A DNA stretch of 64,000 bases from Daucus carota subsp. sativus. Its lineage: Eukaryota; Streptophyta; Magnoliopsida; Apiales; Apiaceae. Location: contig NC_030381.2 in assembly GCF_001625215.2 (NCBI RefSeq), forward strand, positions 1,761,131-1,825,130. The letters are read 5' to 3'. The notes below the pieces were generated by a model. That model was not told where the DNA came from and ran no database searches. It worked only from the letters and a program-made list of their open reading frames with translations. Within the stretch, counting starts at the first letter, position 1; every line of letters starts with the position of its first letter. This document shows positions 36,473 to 47,128 of this stretch, piece by piece. The translations under genes were made by a program, and so were the position numbers.

Positions 36473-39361
36473 ATGCGAACTACTTGGGTTAGGAACGAAG
36501 CATCCAGATTAGTAAGACCTATAATCGAGATTCCCTCGTCCTCTTCGGATTCCGAAACCCTAGAAGTTCTAGAACCGATAGTAAACATGGCCCTTTCACT
36601 CAAGGATCGTTGTTATCCATCTCGTTCAAGTCAACCTTCGTGCATCACCCTTCCTCCCGTAAATGGGAACAATTTTGAAATTAAAGCTCATCATATTAGC
36701 ATGTTACCTAAATTTACCGGGAGTGAGGGTGAGGATCCTTATCTTTTTATTCAAGAGTTCGAGGAAGTTTGTTCCCTCCAAAAGCTCCACCAATTAACGG
36801 AAGATTCGATTAGACTTAGGCTCATTAATTTTGCGCTTAAGGAGAATGCGAAAAAATGGTTATATAGTCTTCCCGTTAATTCTATTTCCACGTGGGAGGG
36901 GTTTGTGGTGGTTTTTCTTAAAAAGTATTTTCCAAATCATAAGACTACTCGAATTACAAATGAAATAAATCAATTTCATCAAAAGGAAAATGAGTCTTTT
37001 TGGATTTTCTTTGACCGCTTCAAAAATCTTCTCTCACAATGCCCCCACCACGGAATAGAAAAATGGAGACTTTGCAAGATAGTTTACGAGGCCTTAGATA
37101 GTCAAACCACCGCGTTATTAGAGTCTATGTGCCAAGGTAAATTCATGGAAAAAGATGAGGATCAAGGGTGGGAATTTTTCGAGGATTTAGCGGAAAAGAC
37201 TATGATGTGGGAGTCAACTAGGGAGCCCAAAAAGTCAATTCAGTCATCTAGCGCTAGGGGCTTGCATTCGATAGGAAATAATGTGGCAACCGATGCCAAA
37301 CTAGCCACCCTAACTAGGAGACTTGAAGCTTTAGAAACTAGTAAATCTCCCCCACAAATGTCGATGCTCCCTAATTACAATTTTCAAAATCCCGGAACCC
37401 AACCTTCGCACGAACTTGAACAAGTAAATGCGATGTTTCAAAATCCTAGGAATGATGCGTTTGCACCCACTTATAATCCCGGGTGGAGAAATCACCCAAA
37501 TTTCTCATGGACCCAAGGTCAAATTTTTCAAAATCAAGGCCCAACTTCTTTTCAAACTCCTCAAACAAATTTTCAAAGGCCCAACCCAAATTCTTACCCA
37601 AATCAAGGTCCAAATTCATGTCATAACCCAATTCAAACTCCTTTGAATCCTCCCGGTTTCAATGATTCGGATAAACGCCTCAATTCCTTAGAAAAAAGTT
37701 TGGAAGCCTTAGTGAAATCGCAAACTAATTTGACCCAATCTCAACAAACTTTCATGACAACCCTAACCCAAGATAGGCAAATCTTGCATTCTAATGTGCA
37801 AGCCGTGTCTAAGTTAGAGGCCCAATTGAGTCAATTAGCTAGCGCGTTGTGTGAGCGAGAAAAGAACAAGTTGCCAAGTCAACCCGAGGTCAATCCTAAG
37901 TTTCCTCTCAATCAAAGACCTCACGAGAATGTTAATGCGATTATTTCTCTAAGGTCGGGAAACCAAGTGGATAACAAAGTTGGTGAGAACGTGAATAAAA
38001 ATGAGGAGTCGATTCCTGAACCAAATCCTTCTTTGTCGAATCCTATCCCGGATAAGCCCGAATGTTCTAGAGTCCGTGAGTCTATGAATGAACCTAGTTC
38101 CGGGTCCATTTCTCAAAAGCCCAACGAAGAAGTTTATAAGCCGAGGGTTCCTTACCCACAAAGACTCATTCCTCCTAAACAATCGGCCCAAATGGAACAA
38201 ATTCTAGAGGTTTTTAAACAAGTCAAGATTAACATTCCTCTTTTAGATGCCATTCAACAAGTTCCTTCTTATGCCAAGTGTCTAAAAGATTTGTGTACCC
38301 ATAAGAGAACCACTCATGTTCCAAAGAAAGCCTTTTTGACCTCGCAAGTAAGCTCGATTCTCTCGAATCAAATTCCCGTGAAATATAAGGACCCCGGTTG
38401 TCCTACAATTTCTTGTGTCATAGGCAACACTTTTGTGGATAAAGCTTTACTTGATTTAGGAGCGAGTGTGAATCTTCTTCCTTTCTCGGTCTATCAAGCC
38501 CTAGGATTAGGGGATCTCAAGACCACCAATATGACCCTTCAACTTGCCGATCGTTCCATTAAAATGCCAAAGGGGATTATTGAGGACGTGTTGATAAAAA
38601 TCGGTGACTTTATCTTTCCCGTTGACTTTGTTGTTCTCGAGACTCAACCCGTCTCGAATCCTAAGAACCAAATTCCTATCATTTTAGGACGACCTTTTCT
38701 TGCTACATCCAATGCCTTAATCAATTGTAGGAATGGTTCAATGAAACTCACCTTTGGAAACATGACCATTGACTTAAACATTTTCAACATAGGAAAAGAA
38801 CCCAATGAGCTTTATGAACAACCGATAGGGGTTAATGTGGTCAACAAGTTTGTCACATGGTCCAGTTTTGAGGATAGTGAGATTGAGTCTCTTCTCAACG
38901 AGGATTTCAAAGTCAACAACGAGAACAATAGGGAATATCATGAGTCGTTGAAAGAGTTGACCTCGGAGGAGTTGTTAGGAGAATTGAACGACATTTGTTC
39001 AAAATGGGAAACTCCGCCCGAGATTGTTCGTGTTGACCCTAGGCCCAATTTTGAGAGTTATGTAGGTGAATCACCGACATTTGACTCGTTGTCCCATCAT
39101 TCGCATAGTGCCTTAGGAAGAGATGACACTGTTTCTTACATCATTCCTAGTGATTTATCCCTCGACCAAAATTTAATTGTCTCTAATTTGCTTGATAATA
39201 AAGAAGCATTAAGTTGGTTTAGGGAGAACATTAGTGATACTTGTCCAACAGGAGTGAATGATGGTCACATGCTAGAGAAAGTCTTTGTGCCTAAAAATTT
39301 TCGTACACATTTTGACTCTTTCTCGAAGCTTCCTCCCATATTTCCTTCCGGAATCGGCTGA
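36473..39361 (+). CDS. Retrotransposon gag-protease polyprotein (Athila-like)
   Basis: A 962-residue frame; I chose the ATG at 36473 because the upstream extension to 36443 has no ATG. The gag domain lies around residues 75-240 (LFIQEFEEVC, then WEGFVVVFLKKYFP and NESFWIFFDRFKNLL), typical of PF03732. A long Asn/Gln/Pro-rich linker (about 290-400) follows. The aspartic protease lies near residues 640-790 with LLDLGASVNLLPFSVYQALG; the active-site motif reads DLGAS where DSGAS/DTGAS is usual. ILGRPFLATSNALIN follows. No CCHC zinc knuckle is visible. The frame ends at TGA 39359-39361 with no reverse transcriptase after it. It would form particles and self-process if the protease works; polymerase must be supplied in trans. 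Confidence 0.88.
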   Translation: MRTTWVRNEASRLVRPIIEIPSSSSDSETLEVLEPIVNMALSLKDRCYPSRSSQPSCITLPPVNGNNFEIKAHHISMLPKFTGSEGEDPYLFIQEFEEVCSLQKLHQLTEDSIRLRLINFALKENAKKWLYSLPVNSISTWEGFVVVFLKKYFPNHKTTRITNEINQFHQKENESFWIFFDRFKNLLSQCPHHGIEKWRLCKIVYEALDSQTTALLESMCQGKFMEKDEDQGWEFFEDLAEKTMMWESTREPKKSIQSSSARGLHSIGNNVATDAKLATLTRRLEALETSKSPPQMSMLPNYNFQNPGTQPSHELEQVNAMFQNPRNDAFAPTYNPGWRNHPNFSWTQGQIFQNQGPTSFQTPQTNFQRPNPNSYPNQGPNSCHNPIQTPLNPPGFNDSDKRLNSLEKSLEALVKSQTNLTQSQQTFMTTLTQDRQILHSNVQAVSKLEAQLSQLASALCEREKNKLPSQPEVNPKFPLNQRPHENVNAIISLRSGNQVDNKVGENVNKNEESIPEPNPSLSNPIPDKPECSRVRESMNEPSSGSISQKPNEEVYKPRVPYPQRLIPPKQSAQMEQILEVFKQVKINIPLLDAIQQVPSYAKCLKDLCTHKRTTHVPKKAFLTSQVSSILSNQIPVKYKDPGCPTISCVIGNTFVDKALLDLGASVNLLPFSVYQALGLGDLKTTNMTLQLADRSIKMPKGIIEDVLIKIGDFIFPVDFVVLETQPVSNPKNQIPIILGRPFLATSNALINCRNGSMKLTFGNMTIDLNIFNIGKEPNELYEQPIGVNVVNKFVTWSSFEDSEIESLLNEDFKVNNENNREYHESLKELTSEELLGELNDICSKWETPPEIVRVDPRPNFESYVGESPTFDSLSHHSHSALGRDDTVSYIIPSDLSLDQNLIVSNLLDNKEALSWFRENISDTCPTGVNDGHMLEKVFVPKNFRTHFDSFSKLPPIFPSGIG

Positions 39362-40729
39362 AGTGGTTCCTCCTTCGAACCTTCCCTCGTGAAATTCAGG
39401 TATGGGGAAGGAAATGTGTGAGTGTGTGGGTCTTGTTAGTGTTTCGTTCGTTAATAAAAATCCCCTTCATATCCATTTCAGGTATTTTTCTCTTTACTCT
39501 CTCATTTCAATTTTCTGTTTTGCATACATTGAGGACAATGCATGATTTAGGTATGGGGAGGGCTTTAGTGTAATTCTAAAAAATTAAAAACCCTAAAAAA
39601 ATGAAAAATTAGAAAAATCCAAAAATAGAGATACTTTTAGCTAAGTTGTCCTTCCCTCACTCGAACTTTAGGAGTAGTTGGTGTTTAGCATGTTTTCGAA
39701 AAGTACATATATGTAGTGTCTTTTAGATAATTTGAACGTAGTTGAGTAAGGTTGTCTTTTTGAAGCTTGTATCGACCGATTTGTACTTTAAATTCCAAGA
39801 TGGCACACACTTTTGCACGAGACCTTTGATGGAGAGATTGTCTAGTAATATTATTCGATACCTGAGAGAGAACCCACATGTTGAAACAATGTCGAATCGA
39901 ACCTTTGCGAATAAAAAAAAAAGAAGAAAGAAATAGAAAAAAAAAAGAAAAAAAAAAGAAGAGAAGGAATAACTACTTCAATACCCATTGTTCTTTATAG
40001 ATAAAATCTTTAGATAAATGGGCAAAAGTAGATTGACTAGTCTCGTTTTGTGGCCTTTGTTACTCGAGCAATTAAGTTCGTAGGGGGATTTCAAAACCTA
40101 GTGCCCTAAGACCGTTTGGTTTGGGAGTCACTGACCCAAAGCTCGCTACATGGGTAACATTGTTTGCCTAAGAAAACGGACAAAATTAAGTCGATGCAAA
40201 AAAAAGAAAAAAAAAGAAAAAAGAGAAGAATAAGAATTTGTGAAGTTGGGCTAGATATTTGTTTCGATAGAGATTGGGTTAGTTCAAAATTGGTTGAAAA
40301 AGAGAAAATGTTATTAGACGATTAGGATCCATCAAAGGCCTTAAATTACTTACACTCCTTGGATTTCTAGTAAATTTTTGTGTCGAGTCAAGTAGATTAG
40401 AGACAACTGTATCTTGATTATTAGTAGATGAGTCTTTAAGTCGTATTTTCCTTAAAAACGCTTTTTGTTAACACCGACGAAATTAGGGTAGAGTCGAGTA
40501 GACACTTGCTAGAATGTCTCGAAGATTTTATGGGTATATCTTCTGTAAACCCTTAGGAGACAAAACTCCTCTTGTAGAGATCGTCTACGAGTTTAACGGG
40601 TTGGTGAACCTAAAATCACCCGTCACGCCTACGAAAAGGAGCCTAGGAATCGCATCTAGTTTTCTTAGTTTATTTTCTTTTCTTTTGATTTTTACTCGAG
40701 GACGAGCAAAAGATAGGTATGGGGAAGTT
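39362..40729 (+). other. Non-coding 3' region of the LTR element with repeated PPT-like boxes
   Basis: Non-coding. GGTATGGGGA(A/G) occurs near 39401, 39552 and 40717, the last being the functional-looking purine tract beside the 3' LTR. A-rich stretches (39910-39965, 40195-40235) lie between. The first two boxes look like remnants of earlier element ends. Confidence 0.65.
40712..40729 (+). other. Polypurine tract
   Basis: GATAGGTATGGGGAAGTT immediately precedes the TG of the 3' LTR; this is the expected plus-strand primer position. Confidence 0.75.
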
Positions 40730-42613
40730 TGATTAGTCCATATTTTTGCATATTTAAGTGCCTATTTTTTGTTTATTTTCGTAGTATTAATCGCTTATTT
40801 ATTTTATTTCAGGAAATTGTAGATAAATAAAGAAAGAAGAGAAAATGCAAGAAAAAGAAAAAAAGGGTTGGCAAGTAAAGGACACATGGATGGCCACAAT
40901 TCTCCCAACACTCAAGGCACATGGATGGTCAAGATTGAGCCTCCCTACCCCTAAACCCTAATTCTTTAGTTATAAATACCCCTCTTCTTTTACTTGTAAT
41001 CACCAACCTAGTAACCTAGCCACCTACTCTCCTTTTCTACCTAGTGATTTCTATAGTTAGTATCTTAGATAGATTTACATTTTGCTAGCCCCAATTTCCT
41101 TTCCAAGTTTGTACACACTTTTTAATTTCTATGCAAATCTCTTTTATCTTAATCTTGTATTGTCTTTTTAATATATGTTCTCCAAGATTGAATGACTCTT
41201 CTAAGTACCACCACATGCTTTTAAGCTTTTGGGAAATGAAGAATCATTAAACTTGTGATTAGTGTAGATTTCTTACTTTTTAGATTTAAATTTTGGTAGA
41301 AACTTAAACTCTAGCACAAAAATGATTTGTGAGGGGGTTAAAAATCTAGATTTAAAGAGCATCATATATTAGTGTTAACTCAAGATTTCGTTTGTTTTTA
41401 TTATACAAAATCAGCAGCCACGGAATGATTTGCTCTGTTTCTAAACAACAACCCACCTCCCCTGTTTTCATTAGTTTTTTTTTAATAAATACGAAGTTGT
41501 GTGCATCCCACTGTTCTGATCTTCTTTTACACAAGTTAGGGTCGATTTAGCTAATTGTTTTTGCTGCTTTGTCTCTTGCTTCTCGAGTCATGGCCCTGTT
41601 TAGGTTCTGAATTTCCGAGTTGTGTTGAGTTGGTTATCACCGAGTCTGTCGCTTTCTTTCCTTCTTTTTCACTACTGCGTTTTTCTTGATGATTTCACCG
41701 AGTAGGAGTCGAGTCTGTGTTCACGAGTTTAAGCACCGAGTCAGCCCCGCAGTTGTTAAGTTACCGAGTTGACTCCTGTGTTTTCTGCTGTGCTTGAGTC
41801 TGTTCCTAGTTTATGTTTCTGCTCTTTTTCGTTTTTGAACTGAGTCACCGAGTCTGCCATGTCTGCTTCATTAGTTGGGTTTGGTTTATGTTGCTTAGAA
41901 TCAGGTCTTTAGTGTGCTTTGTCTTTAATTTCGTTGCTGTGTTTTGTTGCTGCAGTATAGTCGAGTCATTGGTTCGTTCTGTTGTGAGTTTTGCTTGTTT
42001 CCGAGTCCACTGTTTTAGCGAGTTTAAGGTGCTGGGTTTGTTTCAAATCGCCGAGTTCTTCTTTTCCTGCTGTTTGCTGTTGCCGAGTCACTTCCTCTGT
42101 ATTTTGTTACCACTTCGTCACTTTCCGATTAACCGAGTCTTTGTCGTAGTTTTCAGTTTTGAGTTTTGATGATTTACTGGGTTAGATGCGGCCACAGTTT
42201 TGTTCAAGTCTACGGCCTGAGTTTACAGAAGTGTGTTTAAGTAATAGTATAATAAGGGCCTGCATTTTTCCTTTTGGTTGTTGCTGAGTGCGATTGACTT
42301 TATATGTTTAACTAGTCAAATTATGCCTGGATTTGTACGCGTTATAACTTCACTGTTCTAAAATGAATCTTGGTTTATAAAAAGCTTGTGTGGATTTGCG
42401 GCTGGTTACTTAGTTTAATTAATTTCTTTTTAGACTTACATTTTAGATTTCGTTAAAAGAAAAACCTCCCTCACAAATTTATTGTTCTAATTCGCCTAGA
42501 TTTAAAGTAAAGGAATTTGCGGAAAATAATTTTAATCTCTGTGGACGAATCATAAATATTAAAACGGTGATCGTGCGCTTGCGATTTTATAAGGTATATT
42601 TTCTAGCACATCA
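40730..42613 (+). repeat. 3' LTR (1884 bp)
   Basis: Matches 33622-35505 at offset 7108 from end to end and is followed by the GTAAC target duplication. Confidence 0.93.
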
Positions 42614-42618
42614 GTAAC

Positions 42619-43948
42619 AAATATTGCAATAATTTGCTCATTTGTAACAAATCTTGCACTCCGTCCCTGTCTCAAGACATTAATTCTCCTATTCAGTTGA
42701 GAAAATCTAAAATTTGCGATGTCAAGTTGTCGAGACTAGTGCCTCATTAATTCATTCCTAGACACAATAATTTCATTCTAAATTTGTGCCTTTTGAGCCA
42801 CCATGTCTTCAAGCATCACCATCTATTTCCGCTTGACGGAAATGACGAGCATTGATCATTGCTACTGAAATACTTATAATTTGATTCTTTCAACAAAAAA
42901 GAAACCCATAAGTTGATGACTATAATTATCCCCATCTTCCATTATTTTCTTAAATTCTTGATATTGTTTCTTACTTTGTAGTTTGATTTGTTTTTCTTCC
43001 TCTATGTTTTGTCTTTTACTCGTGTTCATCTGGGATATTTATAGGCGTGAGGCATTCCGACCGCCCCGCTCAAACTCGATCCAATCCCCGCTTCGTTTGG
43101 ATCGGAAAATCAGTGAATTTTTCGAAGAAAGAGGGAACATAATTTTTTTAAAAAAATTGGGATCGGGACGGGTCGGGATTTTGTATCTCCTTGCCACAAT
43201 CCCCCGACCCTGATGCAATAAATAATAATAATAATAATATATTTATGTAAATTTATACTAAATAAATTAAAAACAAATAACATTTGTAATATTATTAAAA
43301 TTAAAAAATAATCTATAATTTTGTTCATCATTTTTTTATATTCTATAAGTTTAAAATTGTCATTTATTTCCTTACAAAAAAATTGTCATTTATTTATATT
43401 AAAAACCAATTTTAATATGATTTAATGTTAAAAATACGGGGTAATGTCATCACTTTATTAGTATATTACGAGTTAGTAGATTGTTTTTTATCAAAAAATA
43501 TATTTATATATTATAATATTATATTTTTTATTAAAAAATAAAATTTTCCGAATTCTTTCGGGATCCCCGTTTGCGACATGAATCGGGGAGGGGAAGAATT
43601 CTAGTTCGGGGTTTGGGAATCGTGACGGGGATATCACTCCCGACCTCAAAGTGCCCCACTGCTCATTCTAAACCAATTCCAACTAAAAATCAAAAGTATA
43701 ATAGGTTTTTTTTTTTTTCAAATCCGAAAGTATAATAGGGATCCAAACCACGATATGAATACTTTGAAACCTTTTTAATTTTGATGATTACAACTTAGCT
43801 GGCTAACTTAGTATTATACACATTATAAATATTTATAGTGTCTTATAATCCGTGATGTGAAGTTGTTGATGAACTATTATGTTTATTACTATGAATTATC
43901 ATTCAAGGCTATTTATTTTTGAAATTGTGCCTAAGTTGCAGGGATTTA
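42619..43948. other. Spacer with a GC-rich, hAT-like repeat
   Basis: About 43044-43662 has GC-rich ends (GCGTGAGGCATTCCGACCG at the left, CCTCAAAGTGCCCCACTG at the right) that align imperfectly as inverted repeats, with GGGGATCCCCG-type motifs inside and an AT-rich middle. No target duplication was found. The rest is AT-rich with no gene. Confidence 0.4.
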
Positions 43949-45340
43949 GAGCATCTCCAATGGGAGGTGCCAAGAGGAGTGCCAATACCATGTGGCATGA
44001 CATGGACCGGCACTCTCGTTGGCACCCCATTGGAGATGTTGGAGTGCTACTGGGTGCTAAAAGTTGGCAACCTATAAAGTAGTGTGTCAACTTCATTTGT
44101 GGTCCCAATAATACATAAAATATAGATTTGTGATCCCAATAATACATAAAATATTATTTATCTTTTAATAAAGTTGGCATCTTGGAGTGCCAACCATTGG
44201 AGTGTATTTTGAAATAAGGATGCTAAAAATGATTTGAAAGAGTCAATATACTTATATAAAGGAGAAGCGTGGGGCGTGTAGGTGGCGTCTCTCACATCGC
44301 TCTGTTCTATTTTTCTAATTTTCTGAAATTTTTGGATGAAAAATATCAAAAATTAGAACTACTTTTTTGGTTTCGGGTATATTAGAAGTAAGTTTCAGAA
44401 TATGATTTTGTATCAGATTATTTATGGAATATAGTAGCTTAAAAGTTTTAATATGATTTTGTTTCAGATTATTTAATTATGGGAAAGAGTAGCACACAAG
44501 TCTCTCTGATTTTGTATCAGATTATTTATGGAATATAATAACTTGAAAGTTTTAATTTTAATTTATATAAAGGAGAAGCGAGGGCGTGTAAGTGGCGCTT
44601 CTCACATCGCTCTGTTCTATTTTTCTAATTTTCTGGAATTTTTGGATGAAAAATATCAAAAATTAGAACTACCTTTTTTAGTTTCGTGTATATTAGAAGC
44701 AAGTTTCAGAATATGATTTTGTATCAGATTATTTATGGAATATATATAGTAGCTTAAAAGTTTTAATATGATTTTGTTTCAGATTATTTAATTATGGGAA
44801 AGAGTAGCACACAAGTCTCTCTGATTTTGTATCAGATTATTTATGGAAGATAATAGCTTGAAAGTTTTAATATGATTTTGTTTCAGATTAGTTAATTATG
44901 GGAAAGAGTAGCATACAAGTCTCTCTGCACCTATAAATACCTTTGTAGATTGTAGGATTTTGGATCATCTAAACACAATTTCCTCTCCCTTGATATGAGT
45001 CGACATATCCAAACACGGGAAAAGAATACAGTCTTGACATGATATTGATGGATGATATAGATGTATGTTTGTTGGTTATTCTTTTATAATATTTGTTTTG
45101 TTCATCGGACATGTTTGTTGTTGTTAATTTTTATATGATTCATTTTGTATATAGGAAAAAATTATTCATGCATTATCTGTTTGTTTTTATTCTACAAATA
45201 TTAATATTGAATCATTAATATAATTTTTATAGGCCGCCGCAACGCGCGGTTTCTCAACTAGTGTGAATATAAAATATAATATTTTGAGTTATGTGTCAAA
45301 ATTGGCACCCCTTGAAGGGCGTCAACCATTAGAGATGCTC
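43949..45340. mobile_element. Harbinger-type MITE carrying a nested Helitron
   Basis: Ends GAGCATCTCCAATGGG and ...CCATTAGAGATGCTC form inverted repeats, flanked by the TTA target duplication (43946-43948 and 45341-45343). The 1392-bp span is unusually long because a Helitron lies inside (about 44252-45262). Without it the MITE is about 380 bp. It is the same family type as 11785-12148. Confidence 0.8.
44252..45262 (+). mobile_element. Non-autonomous Helitron
   Basis: The 3' end reads GCCGCCGCAACGCGCGG, then TTCTCAA and CTAGT. This short GC-rich hairpin followed by CTRR-T is typical of plant Helitrons. The 5' end TTATATAAAGGAGAAGCG is AT-rich and Helitron-like, though the exact 5' TC is unclear. 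The first ~310 bp are tandemly repeated (second copy from 44563), and a shorter internal block (GGGAAAGAGTAGCA.ACAAG) occurs three times. No Rep/helicase is present. Confidence 0.75.
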
Positions 45341-45343
45341 TTA

Positions 45344-46223
45344 GGGGGAGTTTTCTCCTAAAAATATTTATTTGTAATCATAAAAAAGGGGGAGTTTTTC
45401 TCCTAAAAATATTTATTTGATTAAAAGTTAAGGTTGAAGTAAGTACCTGAATCGATGCACTCTGAGAAACATCATGCGATCCAGATATTGGATGAAAATG
45501 TGAAATGTTTCGGCAAAGCTGGATATATGAAACCTGCTGATGCATCCACTATCTTAGATTCCAGTACAAAATTACCAGGCGCTCTATTTTCATGCAATAC
45601 TATATGAATTTGTGAGAACCTTTCTTGTTAACAGACCTATCTTCCCTGAATCCTAGGAACATATACAAAGAAGAACTTCAGGCAAGCTTTGATGATACAG
45701 AGAAACATCTAACCACAATTTTGTTGCCGGAAATATTGTTTAGCAATAGCAAGGATGTCACAATATCTTCTACTTCAAGTTTGAATCTTGAACCACTTAC
45801 AAACTTGCATAGTGCTCTATACAAACTTAGCATGCAGCTAATTTGAGTACACTAGACACTTTAATTTACAGGGTTCTTTTTTACTTCTTGTTTAATCAAT
45901 ACACGTCATCAAGAAGTAAAAATCATAAAAAGTGCAGGAGCTGCATACTGCAAGATCACATGCATGAGCTAGTGCAGTGCCTAGCATTATCAGAAAAAGC
46001 CCGGGTTTTTTAAAGACCAGACCCGGGCCTAGCAGACCGGTCCTTTGTTCAGGTCCAGGTGGTTCCAGCATTGTAATATAACCTGGCTTCAACCTGGCAC
46101 ATTGTGACAATACATAATCAAAACAGAAAAAATACAAAGTGCAAGTTAACTTATGTAAATAACTTTTCCATGCACTCAATTCATCCATAAATCCAAGTTG
46201 CCTAGTAATATCAGCTCTGCCTC
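45344..46223. other. Spacer upstream of the kiwellin gene
   Basis: Contains two 38-bp-period copies of GGGGGAGTTT-TCTCCTAAAAA (45351-45421), the segment 45772-45962 shared with an AHL intron, and an open frame at 45625-45846 that I do not recognise and do not trust as a gene. Confidence 0.5.
45772..45962. repeat. Dispersed segment also found in an AHL intron
   Basis: Matches 55653-56030 in the same orientation (ACTTCAAGTTTGAATCTTGA to GATCACATGC). This copy lacks about 185 bp present in the other (roughly 55788-55968). Confidence 0.8.
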
Positions 46224-46230
46224 TATATAG
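46224..46230 (+). promoter_or_regulatory. TATA box of the kiwellin gene
   Basis: TATATAG lies 38 bp before the ATG at 46262, implying a very short leader. Confidence 0.55.
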
Positions 46231-46261
46231 ACAAGACTGCTTTGCTCATTCCTTGCAAAGA

Positions 46262-46828
46262 ATGATGAAACATATTTACTTTTGTCTAATCCAGTTCCTA
46301 GTGTTCTATAATTTGTCATTTATTAGTGTTGAAGCTCAAGAATGCCAGTCAAGTGGGACAATTGCAGGGACAAGCCCTCCAAATGGCCAATGCAACACAG
46401 CCTATGGAGCCGCATGCTGCGAACAAGACAAGATTTATGACATTTTCACATGTTCTCCACCTCTTTCGGGAGCTACAACCGCGACTCTAACCTTGAACAG
46501 TTTTGAGGATAATGGAGATGGCGGCGCGCCATCTGAGTGTGATCAGAAGTACCATTCGAATGAGACTCCTGTAGTGGCTCTGTCGACTGGATGGTTTAAC
46601 AACATGAGTAGATGTAACAAGAACATTGTTATTTACGGTAATGGAATGAGTGTGACAGCAGTGGTGGTTGATGAATGTGATTCGACTACGGGGTGTGATC
46701 AAGATCATGCTTATCAGCCCCCTTGTGATGATAATATTGTTGATGCTTCTGAAGCTGTTTGGACTGCTTTAGGTGTTCCGAGGAGCGAATGGGGATCAAT
46801 GCAGATCTCATGGTCCGATGATGCTTGA
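46262..46828 (+). CDS. Kiwellin / ripening-related secreted protein
   Basis: A single exon of 188 residues. The start is ATG 46262 (a second ATG follows directly); the open frame extends to 46253 but has no ATG there. The N-terminus is a clear signal peptide (hydrophobic to about residue 25, ending VEAQ). The mature part has ten cysteines, including the CC pair in GAACCEQDKIY, and the conserved stretches STGWFNN, NGMSVTAVVVDECDSTTGCD and VWTALGVPRSEWG. These identify the kiwellin/ripening-related family, apoplastic proteins with a double-psi beta-barrel; some members bind and inhibit fungal chorismate mutases in defence. The gene converges on the F-box gene downstream. It looks complete. Barwin/PR-4 is related in fold but differs in these motifs. 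Confidence 0.88.
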   Translation: MMKHIYFCLIQFLVFYNLSFISVEAQECQSSGTIAGTSPPNGQCNTAYGAACCEQDKIYDIFTCSPPLSGATTATLTLNSFEDNGDGGAPSECDQKYHSNETPVVALSTGWFNNMSRCNKNIVIYGNGMSVTAVVVDECDSTTGCDQDHAYQPPCDDNIVDASEAVWTALGVPRSEWGSMQISWSDDA

Positions 46829-47128
46829 TATTCTTCAATTTCCCCCCATTGCATTCTATTATGTATAACTATCTCCAGTTGCTGAACATTAGCAAAACTC
46901 GGGAATTGACTATTAAAAGAGTAGTGCTAGGTGCACAAAATTGTGTACAAATAATTTTCATAAGACACGGCCAAATGCAAAATAAGCTCCATTCAACTGA
47001 AATATTATGGCTATAAAATAAATAGAGGTAAACAAGATTATTAATATTCGAAAGACATGCATGAGATAGTGCTTCAAGTTCAGAGGTTTTGTTGAATCTA
47101 GAATATGAAAAAACTTGAATTCAATCAA
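46829..47128. other. Convergent spacer (kiwellin / F-box)
   Basis: 3' untranslated regions of two convergent genes, including the copied F-box exon fragment at 46869-46914. Confidence 0.6.
46869..46914 (-). repeat. Copied fragment of F-box exon 2
   Basis: CTATCTCCAGTTGCTGAACA through GGGAATTGACTAT matches 47721-47765 in exon 2 of the F-box gene, same orientation, with two to three mismatches in about 45 bp. Confidence 0.75.

Larger units (their letters stand above)
33622..42613 (+). mobile_element. Complete Athila-like Ty3/gypsy LTR element lacking polymerase
   Basis: 8992 bp flanked by the 5-bp target duplication GTAAC (33617-33621 and 42614-42618). LTRs of 1884 bp at 33622-35505 and 40730-42613 begin TG and end CA, and match at a constant offset of 7108 bp with identical translated frames throughout. 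A primer-binding site follows the 5' LTR and a purine-rich tract precedes the 3' LTR. The only protein is gag plus protease (36473-39361); reverse transcriptase, RNase H and integrase are absent. It must therefore have moved using enzymes from a partner element. The protein resembles the Athila/Tat lineage. Identical LTRs imply very recent insertion. Confidence 0.93.

Noticed and set aside
45625-45846. 73-codon frame upstream of kiwellin
   Set aside because: Its second half overlaps the segment shared with an AHL intron, and I recognise no family, so coding is unlikely.
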